Source of the DNA: Methanolinea sp.
Lineage (GTDB): Archaea; Halobacteriota; Methanomicrobia; Methanomicrobiales; Methanospirillaceae
DNA: 64,000 nucleotides
NCBI GenBank assembly: GCA_024518585.1
Contig: JANIHI010000001.1
Coordinates: 124,001-188,000 of the forward strand
Direction of reading: 5' to 3'
In this document: piece by piece, positions 58,669 through 64,000 of the stretch
Position numbering within the stretch: position 1 is the stretch's first letter
How the letters are laid out: every line of letters starts with the position of its first letter
The notes under the pieces: model-generated
Databases searched by the model: none
Told to the model about the DNA's origin: nothing
What the model saw: the letters and a program-made list of their open reading frames with translations, nothing else
Position numbers and translations under genes: made by a program

Positions 58669-59523
58669 TCATTGGGGTGCAATGAGTCGCCTGTACCCTT
58701 CCAGGATCTGGATCACGAAGTTCTGGTGTTCATCAAGGGACTGGCCATCGTCCGGGGACTGCAGGTATGCAACGGCATACAGCAGCAGGATGGCATTGTC
58801 AAGGGTGTAAATATTTGGGTCTTCCACCTGGTCCGGCGGGAGGGAGAGGGCAAGGAAAGGCATGTCCTCGCTGCCGAACGCTACTGGTGAAAATTCTCCC
58901 ACCCTGGCCTCCTCGAGGGCTGCTGCCCTGTCACGCAGGATTGCAAGGGCTTTTCCAAGGACCGGCGGGACCTTGCCCTGCTCCAGGTGTGCCAGTGCCC
59001 GGCCTGCATCCGTCTTCACCTTGGGATAGAGCCCAAACTTGAATGACAGCACCGCTGACGCAATGTCATGGGCACAGTCCCTGCTGACATTTCCAAAATG
59101 CGGTGTGATACGGTGGATATACTCATAGAGATATTTTTCCATCTGATCTTCCTCCTTCCTGGGGGTCCTGGGGGTGCTGAACCGGAGCTCGAGGCGCAAT
59201 GCAAGGGCAGTGATACTTGCCGCATAGAGAGCCTGCAAAAGCAGGGACGGCTTTGTTTCCAGCGGCACGATGAAGATGAAGAGGGCAAACATGGGGGTGC
59301 AAAGGGAGACAATGTCTTTCCGCGGCTTGCCCAGTGCTATCCCTGCCAACAGGAGAGAGGCAAAAACGCTCCCCCAGTAAAAGTCAGCCGCGTCGGTGAT
59401 CACTCCCGCATGCTGGAGGCCAATCCCGAGGGCAAAGCCTCCAAACGAAAGCACCGGTACAAGGAGGAGGAGCAACCTCTCCTGCCTCTTCGTTCTCCTT
59501 CCACTCCGGCTCTTTAGGAACAC
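58669..59523 (-). CDS. Membrane-anchored hypothetical protein
   Basis: 284 residues. About four membrane segments lie in the N-terminal 120 residues (LLLLLVPVLSFGGFALGIGL; GSVFASLLLAGIAL; MFALFIFIVPLE; ALYAASITALAL), and a soluble helical C-terminal part follows (from about DQMEKYLYEYIHRITPHFG). No known domain. Shares a ~120-base divergent intergenic region with the sugar nucleotidyltransferase gene. Confidence 0.65.
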   Translation of the reverse strand: MFLKSRSGRRTKRQERLLLLLVPVLSFGGFALGIGLQHAGVITDAADFYWGSVFASLLLAGIALGKPRKDIVSLCTPMFALFIFIVPLETKPSLLLQALYAASITALALRLELRFSTPRTPRKEEDQMEKYLYEYIHRITPHFGNVSRDCAHDIASAVLSFKFGLYPKVKTDAGRALAHLEQGKVPPVLGKALAILRDRAAALEEARVGEFSPVAFGSEDMPFLALSLPPDQVEDPNIYTLDNAILLLYAVAYLQSPDDGQSLDEHQNFVIQILEGYRRLIAPQ

Positions 59524-59643
59524 AGTACCACAAGAGTGTTGGGAGAATACGAGAAAAAGATTTCAATAAATATTTTCGTTCGCCCACGGGAAGGGCGACA
59601 GTGTCTCGGATGCTTTATGCGCACCGCCGCAGTACATTTTTCC

Positions 59644-60822
59644 ATGAAGGTGTGCATTATGTGCGGCGGTGAGGGAACACGTCTGCGGCCCCTCACTTTT
59701 GAACGTCCGAAGCCGTGTATTCCCATCGTCAACAGGCCATCGATTCAGCACCTCGTCTCCCACCTCTCCAACCTCGGTTTCCGGGAGGTGATCGTGACCC
59801 TCGGCTACATGGGTAAGGCAATCGAAGGGGCCCTCCGGGACGGGTCTCTCTTCGGGGTTGATATCACGTACGTCCGGGAAAGGACAAAGCTGGGGACGGC
59901 AGGGAGCGTGAAGAATGCACAGGCTTACCTGGAGGATGGCAACTTCCTTGTCGTGGGCGGAGACCACGTGACCGACCTGAACCTCCTTGATTTTTACCGG
60001 GAACACGGGCGTTTCGAGTCTCCCGTCTCGATAGGGCTGATCAGTATCGATGAACCGGGGGAGTACGGCATTGCCGAGATCGATGCAGATTTCCGGATCA
60101 AGCGGTTCAAGGAGAAACCTGCACCTGGCGAGATCTTTTCGAACCTGGCCAGCACGGGAATCTATGTCTGCACACCTGAAATTTTTGACCATATACCGCC
60201 CAAAACAAAATTTGACTTCGCACGTGACCTTTTTCCCACGCTGATGGACGACGGGAAGACCATTACCGGGTGGCTTGCCCGGGGTAACTGGACGGATGTT
60301 GGAAACCCCTCGTCGCTTCGCCAGGCAGAGAAATGGAAGTTGCAGGAGATACCGTACACGAGCATCAGCGGCGACCTCACCATCCGTGCGGGTCAGATCC
60401 AGGGGCCTGTCCAGATTGGCAATTCTGTTTCCATGGGACGAAAATCCCGCATCATCGGCCCTGTCTCAATCGGATCCGGCACAGTTATAGAGGACCATGT
60501 CCTCATCGGACCCTACACGAGTATCGGCGAGGACTGCATCATCGAGGGTCATGCCAAGATCTTCTCGTCTTCCCTCTATAACCATGTCACAGTAGGGAAG
60601 AACACCACAGTCTCGGGGAGCATCATTGACAACGACACCCTGATCGGAAACGATTGCAGCCTCGAGAACGATACTGTCATCGGACCCCGCGTCACCCTCG
60701 GGAACAATGTCGTGGTCCATTCACGCACCCGGGTCTGGCCTGAAGTGGTCGTTGCACAGGGGACAGTGGTCAGGGAGCACCTGCTCAATGACAGGTTTGA
60801 AGAACGGTATGACGGGTCTTAA
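59644..60822 (+). CDS. NDP-sugar pyrophosphorylase with left-handed beta-helix (GlmU / GMPP type)
   Basis: 392 residues from the ATG at 59644. N-terminal nucleotidyltransferase with MCGGEGTRLRPLTFERPKPC and FLVVGGDHVTDLNL, then a hexapeptide-repeat helix (ISGDLTIRAGQIQGPVQIG; VSIGSGTVIEDHVLIGPYTS). Archaeal proteins of this layout act on glucose-1-P, glucosamine-1-P or mannose-1-P to give nucleotide sugars for glycans. The substrate cannot be fixed from sequence. The end overlaps the convergent CBS gene by 4 bases. Confidence 0.85.
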   Translation: MKVCIMCGGEGTRLRPLTFERPKPCIPIVNRPSIQHLVSHLSNLGFREVIVTLGYMGKAIEGALRDGSLFGVDITYVRERTKLGTAGSVKNAQAYLEDGNFLVVGGDHVTDLNLLDFYREHGRFESPVSIGLISIDEPGEYGIAEIDADFRIKRFKEKPAPGEIFSNLASTGIYVCTPEIFDHIPPKTKFDFARDLFPTLMDDGKTITGWLARGNWTDVGNPSSLRQAEKWKLQEIPYTSISGDLTIRAGQIQGPVQIGNSVSMGRKSRIIGPVSIGSGTVIEDHVLIGPYTSIGEDCIIEGHAKIFSSSLYNHVTVGKNTTVSGSIIDNDTLIGNDCSLENDTVIGPRVTLGNNVVVHSRTRVWPEVVVAQGTVVREHLLNDRFEERYDGS

Positions 60823-61604
60823 CCCCTCCGGACCAGCCGGTGGGTGATTGCGACGAGGGGATGACGGGCATAATCAAGAACCTGGATGTCGTCCAGCGTC
60901 CGCAGGTTCATGGCCCGTGCAGTCCTCTCCATGCCAAGCTCGATGTCCTCGTTGACCTCGATCACGTACGCATCGAGGGCCTTAATACCCATTTTACGGG
61001 CAGCTATCGCCCGGTGGTGCCCATCGACGAGTATCAGCCGCCCCGGCTTGCGTACCACTATCAGGGGTTCGGCAAGGCCCTTCCTGATCTCGTAAATCCT
61101 TCCTTCCAGTTCATCCTCGTATATACGCGATTGCGTGGGGACGAGCTTATCGATGGGGACGGTCTCCCTCTTCAGCTCGGGGGAGATACCATGGAGTGTC
61201 TTTAACGTGGCGATGAAATTGAAGACTTTTTCCGGGGATACGTGCTCGATCTGGGACCGGATGACGTCAGTATTCGAGATGATCCCAAGAAGGTTGTTGT
61301 GCTCGTCAACTACCGGGAGTTTCTGGATGCCTGACCTGAATATGACCCGCGCCGCGTCGTTGATGCTCATGTCTGGGTCTGCCACGATCAAATGGTCTGA
61401 CATCACATCCTTTACCGGCGTGTCAGGGGGTTTGAACAGGAGATCGCGTGCAGCAACGTATCCAACGACCTCCTTCCCGTTCACGACGGGAAAACCGTCA
61501 TGACCGGTTTTTCGTATCTTCTCCATGACCTCACGGACGGTACCGTCGGCGCTGACAGTGACGACGTCGTAAGTCATGTAGTCCCTGACCTTTTTCTTAT
61601 CCAT
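60819..61604 (-). CDS. CBS-pair protein fused to a ParB-like domain
   Basis: 261 residues: two CBS repeats (VRDYMTYDVVTVSADGTVREV; VKDVMSDHLIVADPDMSINDAA) in the first ~125 residues, then a ParB/sulfiredoxin-like nuclease domain with IDKLVPTQSRIYEDELE and VDGHHRAIAARKMG. CBS-ParB fusions occur in methanogens; their role is unknown, perhaps nucleotide-regulated ADP/ATP-dependent chemistry of serine or DNA. The Asp-Gly-His-His-Arg motif is intact. Confidence 0.85.
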   Translation of the reverse strand: MDKKKVRDYMTYDVVTVSADGTVREVMEKIRKTGHDGFPVVNGKEVVGYVAARDLLFKPPDTPVKDVMSDHLIVADPDMSINDAARVIFRSGIQKLPVVDEHNNLLGIISNTDVIRSQIEHVSPEKVFNFIATLKTLHGISPELKRETVPIDKLVPTQSRIYEDELEGRIYEIRKGLAEPLIVVRKPGRLILVDGHHRAIAARKMGIKALDAYVIEVNEDIELGMERTARAMNLRTLDDIQVLDYARHPLVAITHRLVRRG

Positions 61605-61667
61605 CCCATCTCATTTCGGGCTGCAATAATTAAAACCCATCGGGAAAAAATTGAGAAAAGAAAATAT

Positions 61668-62138
61668 TTACTCGATTTTGATCCGGCTTCCCCGCTCTTC
61701 CTTGGATTTTTTCAGGCGGATCTCGAGGACGCCATTCTTGAAGCTGGCAGATGCTCCCTTGTCCGTGACGTCGTGGGGGAGCGCTACGGTGCGGGACATC
61801 GTCCCGTACATCCTCTCGCGTACATAATATCCTTCTTCCTTCTCTTCCTTGTCCGAGCGTCTCTCGCACGTGATCTCGAGCATGTTCGGAGCAACGAGGG
61901 AGATGGAGATGTCTTCCTTGTCGACGCCCGGGAGGTCGGCAACTACCATGACCTCGTCTTCGTGCTCCCTCACGTCAACCCGGAACTCTCCCCTGATAGC
62001 AGGGAGGAACCGGTCTGCAACACCTCCAACCGGGAGTAACCGGCCCCCTGTACCCCAGAACCGGTTCTCCATTTCTGCAAGCATGTCCTCAAAGTCCCTC
62101 ATGGTCCAGCTGAATGGATATCTCCTCCTGAATACCAT
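61668..62138 (-). CDS. hsp20: Small heat-shock protein (Hsp20 / alpha-crystallin)
   Basis: 156 residues from the ATG at 62138. The alpha-crystallin domain runs from FRVDVREHEDEVMVVADLPGVDKEDISI to KNGVLEIRLKK, with an I-x-I-like tail RIKIE. It holds unfolding proteins. GGAGGT lies 8 bases before the ATG. Upstream are a TATA box, a heat-shock-regulator-like palindrome and a 5' hairpin. Confidence 0.92.
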   Translation of the reverse strand: MVFRRRYPFSWTMRDFEDMLAEMENRFWGTGGRLLPVGGVADRFLPAIRGEFRVDVREHEDEVMVVADLPGVDKEDISISLVAPNMLEITCERRSDKEEKEEGYYVRERMYGTMSRTVALPHDVTDKGASASFKNGVLEIRLKKSKEERGSRIKIE

Positions 62139-62163
62139 ATCAACACCTCCTATCTTTTTTCCT

Positions 62164-62219
62164 TTCAGCATCGCCGTGATGCTGAACTAACCTTATGTTA
62201 ATAATAATATTATATAAAA
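62164..62219 (-). promoter_or_regulatory. hsp20 control region: TATA box, HSR1-like palindrome, 5' hairpin
   Basis: On the minus strand, TTTATATAA (about 62211-62219) is the TATA box. Between it and the gene, 62187-62201 reads (plus strand) CTAAC-CTTAT-GTTAA, a 9-of-10 match to CTAAC-N5-GTTAG, the site I recall for the Archaeoglobus heat-shock regulator HSR1. Next, 62164-62186 is a perfect 9-bp inverted repeat (TTCAGCATC-N5-GATGCTGAA) near the expected transcript start, which could be a second operator half or a hairpin at the 5' end of the mRNA. Confidence 0.6.
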
Positions 62220-62294
62220 TTTTCTACTATTGCAGGAGTCTGCCAAAACGTTCACCGTGAAATGTTTATTTTCAGCCACGCCAATCAAGAATGA

Positions 62295-62993
62295 ATGAAA
62301 TCAAAGGAGAGGGCAAAGAAAAAGCCTGGCAGCGGGTGGAATGCCAAAAAGATCGGTCTCGTCGTCATCGGAGTGGGGTTTGCGGTAATCATGGTGGTCA
62401 GCTCCCTCGGCATGGGATGGCTCATCTCTCTCAACCCGGCCTCCCCCGGCGACCGCGTGACCGTCGCGGTTACCTTCTACGATGGCCAAAACCGCCCTGT
62501 TCTCACGTCGAACATCAGGACGTTCAATGCGACATTTGAGGGTGGGACCATGGTGTGGCTCTGCGGTCCTTTTTCACTGCGCGTGGGGGAGAACAGCACG
62601 AAGGATATCATCCCCGTCCCGGTCTACAACTACTATTACGGGGAATCCAAATTTGCCCTGTTTTCCCCTGAATATAATGCAATTGCCCGTGAGGTTGCAG
62701 GGATGAGACAGGGGGAGACAAAGAAGGTGTCGCTACCCACCTTCTCCGGCCTCGAACGCGAGATGACTGCAGAAGAGTTCAATGGGATCGGTGGTAACTT
62801 CACGACTGTCGTCCCCGGTGACCAGGTTGTGCTTGCCTTTGCCGACCAGCCGACAGTCTCCATCGAGGAAAATGTCACACCCTCGTACGTGATCAGGACT
62901 GCGTTCATCACGGCCAAGTCCACCGGGGGTGTGCGTGTGAACTATGCCTATCCCGTCGCAGAACTCTCCGTCACCCAGGTGGTCAAGGCCTGA
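62295..62993 (+). CDS. Membrane-anchored FKBP-type (SlyD-like) prolyl isomerase-like protein
   Basis: 232 residues. A basic N-terminus, one membrane segment (IGLVVIGVGFAVIMVVSSLG), then an extracellular beta-rich domain whose AIAREVAGMRQGETKKVSLP resembles the A-L-x-G-M-x-x-G-E-x-x-x-V-x-x-P core of SlyD-like FKBPs; the insert and the YG signature are less clear (NYYYGES). Probably aids folding of secreted proteins. It is divergent from hsp20. Confidence 0.65.
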   Translation: MKSKERAKKKPGSGWNAKKIGLVVIGVGFAVIMVVSSLGMGWLISLNPASPGDRVTVAVTFYDGQNRPVLTSNIRTFNATFEGGTMVWLCGPFSLRVGENSTKDIIPVPVYNYYYGESKFALFSPEYNAIAREVAGMRQGETKKVSLPTFSGLEREMTAEEFNGIGGNFTTVVPGDQVVLAFADQPTVSIEENVTPSYVIRTAFITAKSTGGVRVNYAYPVAELSVTQVVKA

Positions 62994-63033
62994 TACCGGT
63001 GATTTTTTATACACCCACACCTTCTTTTCACTC

Positions 63034-63294
63034 ATGGCAATCCGCGTCCTGTATTTTTTCCAGGATGGGTGCATGGCATGTCACGAACAGGAACCCATTC
63101 TTGCAGAGGTGGAGAAACTACTCGGTTTTTCGGCAGAGAGGATCGACCCGCTGAGAGAAAGGGCGTACATCAGGAAGTACCGGCTCACGGTCACCCCGAC
63201 GATTCTCATCGAACGGGATGGGGCCGAGGTTGCCCGGTTTGAAGGACTGGTTCACAGGGAACAACTCGAGGAGGCAGTCCGCGCACACTCATAG
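63034..63294 (+). CDS. Thioredoxin-like protein with CxxC
   Basis: 86 residues, thioredoxin fold: LYFFQDGCMACHEQEPIL has a CMAC active site, and VTPTILIERDG supplies the cis-Pro loop and final strands. Short glutaredoxin-like size, like methanogen thioredoxins. Cytosolic. Follows the FKBP-like gene by 40 bases. Its end overlaps the convergent zinc-finger gene by 6 bases. Confidence 0.82.
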   Translation: MAIRVLYFFQDGCMACHEQEPILAEVEKLLGFSAERIDPLRERAYIRKYRLTVTPTILIERDGAEVARFEGLVHREQLEEAVRAHS

Positions 63295-63858
63295 GGGATA
63301 GGCAAAGATCCTCCTGATCCGTTTTGCCTCGGCCATCTGGCCAGGCTTCCTGAGGACACCTCCCCCCCTTATCTTGATGACCGAGACCCGGAACCTTTTT
63401 TTGCCGGCCCCGTACGTTTCACCAACCACGAAGTGTTCTTCTCCCGGGACGGTCATCCGGAACGGCACAGTTGTGCTGCCGGTGTGAATGGCAACCGGGA
63501 CTGACACTTCTTCAACCCTCCTCGTCCAGAGGGCCGATATATCATGGGAGGTTGCCTGCCTGACCCTCGCGTTTCCTCTCTCAATGGACGTTACTTCAAC
63601 TCCGACATAGTCATCGCCACACAGGGCAACGAACGCATCCCCAATCCGGCAGATCTCTCCTTCATCCAACTCAATGGAGCAGATGCGGGATTTATCGCCA
63701 TCGCTCACGATTGCCCGGACTTGCACCGTCTTTTTCCCTTTGCTTAAGTCGACCGGGTGGATATCCCCGCACTCGCGGCACCTGCCCAGGGGATTTCTAC
63801 CCCGGGAAATGATATCATGTTCTGTTTCGCACCCGCAGGCAGGACAGTATGTCTCCAT
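63289..63858 (-). CDS. HVO_0476-family zinc-finger protein
   Basis: 189 residues from the ATG at 63858. An N-terminal zinc ribbon (METYCPACGCETEHDI; GRCRECGDIHPVDL) is followed by beta-rich repeats (CRIGDAFVALCGDDYVGVEV). The layout matches the archaeal HVO_0476 family, of unknown function. The frame is open 6 codons further upstream (63876). Confidence 0.75.
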   Translation of the reverse strand: METYCPACGCETEHDIISRGRNPLGRCRECGDIHPVDLSKGKKTVQVRAIVSDGDKSRICSIELDEGEICRIGDAFVALCGDDYVGVEVTSIERGNARVRQATSHDISALWTRRVEEVSVPVAIHTGSTTVPFRMTVPGEEHFVVGETYGAGKKRFRVSVIKIRGGGVLRKPGQMAEAKRIRRIFAYPL

Positions 63859-63911
63859 TCTTCCCTCCCTTGCCAAATTATTTCATTCCGGGGTGATATC
63901 TCCCGTGCCGG

Positions 63912-64000
63912 TCACAGGAGAATGCTGATAACCACTGCAACGACTCCCCCTCCCAGGGTGGCCAGGAAATTCGTCCCTGCATTCCCAATCATCCCGGGAT
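63912..64000 (-). CDS. C-terminal tail of a membrane protein (partial)
   Basis: A frame entering from the right edge ends at TGA 63912-63914. Its last residues, IGNAGTNFLATLGGGVVAVV followed by ISILL, form a hydrophobic helix. The G-N-x-x-T-N-F-L-x-T-L-x-G pattern resembles the end of DUF92-type membrane proteins, some of which act in phytyl/prenyl phosphate metabolism, but the fragment is too short to be sure. Confidence 0.45.
   Translation of the reverse strand, partial: PGMIGNAGTNFLATLGGGVVAVVISILL

Overview
The window reads as chromosomal DNA of a GC-rich methanogenic archaeon, most likely Methanomicrobiales. Supporting evidence: archaeal information-processing genes (SRP54, FtsY, eIF6, prefoldin alpha, Rpo F/Rpb4, L39e, L31e, L21e, L18a, S19e, RNase P component 4), TATA/BRE promoters with T-run terminators, a coenzyme F430 biosynthesis cluster, methanogenesis marker 9, an F420H2 oxidase, and an archaeal-type phosphoribulokinase of the kind known from Methanospirillum. 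Bacterial-type genes (RNase III, exonuclease VII, a PsiE-like protein) are mixed in. No rRNA, CRISPR array or transposase was seen; one tRNA (Glu) is present.

Layout. 0-6 kb: end of a membrane protein, a DUF151 nuclease, hisE plus a NusA-like KH protein, a secreted SIMPL protein, leuC-leuD-leuB and an orphan gene with an operator-like palindrome. 6.2-9.2 kb: an operon of three nitrogenase-superfamily genes (NifH-like, NifD-like, NifK-like). 9.2-13.2 kb: TrkH, phosphoribulokinase, and a flavodiiron F420H2 oxidase with rubredoxin. 13.4-22.9 kb: a cofactor and nickel island with a GHMP protein, HypA-HypE, DUF447, a CitG-like protein, methanogenesis marker 9 and cfbA-cfbE-cfbD-cfbB. The F430 reductase gene cfbC is absent from this cluster. 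22.9-39.7 kb: mixed accessory genes, including ilvE, tRNA-Glu, a sensor kinase, RNase III, transporters, a PEGA surface protein, a moeB-moaD-moaE operon, LarE, a TPR protein and an orphan NifD-like protein. 40.1-50.1 kb: a long minus-strand translation/secretion superoperon from rps19e to hemK, including rpl39e (50 aa). 50.1-64 kb: YhbY, RNase P component 4, purN, a CNNM protein, exonuclease VII, an Obg/YchF-like GTPase, a sugar nucleotidyltransferase, a CBS-ParB protein, Hsp20 and a zinc-finger protein.

The most interesting content is the density of nitrogenase-like proteins: one NifH homologue and four NifD/K-type homologues (NflD, NflK, CfbD and an orphan) within 32 kb. The lone NifH homologue may serve as CfbC for F430 synthesis, as reductase of an uncharacterised NflDK enzyme, or both. 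Much of the surrounding gene content (HypA/E, Cfb, LarE) handles nickel or nickel cofactors.
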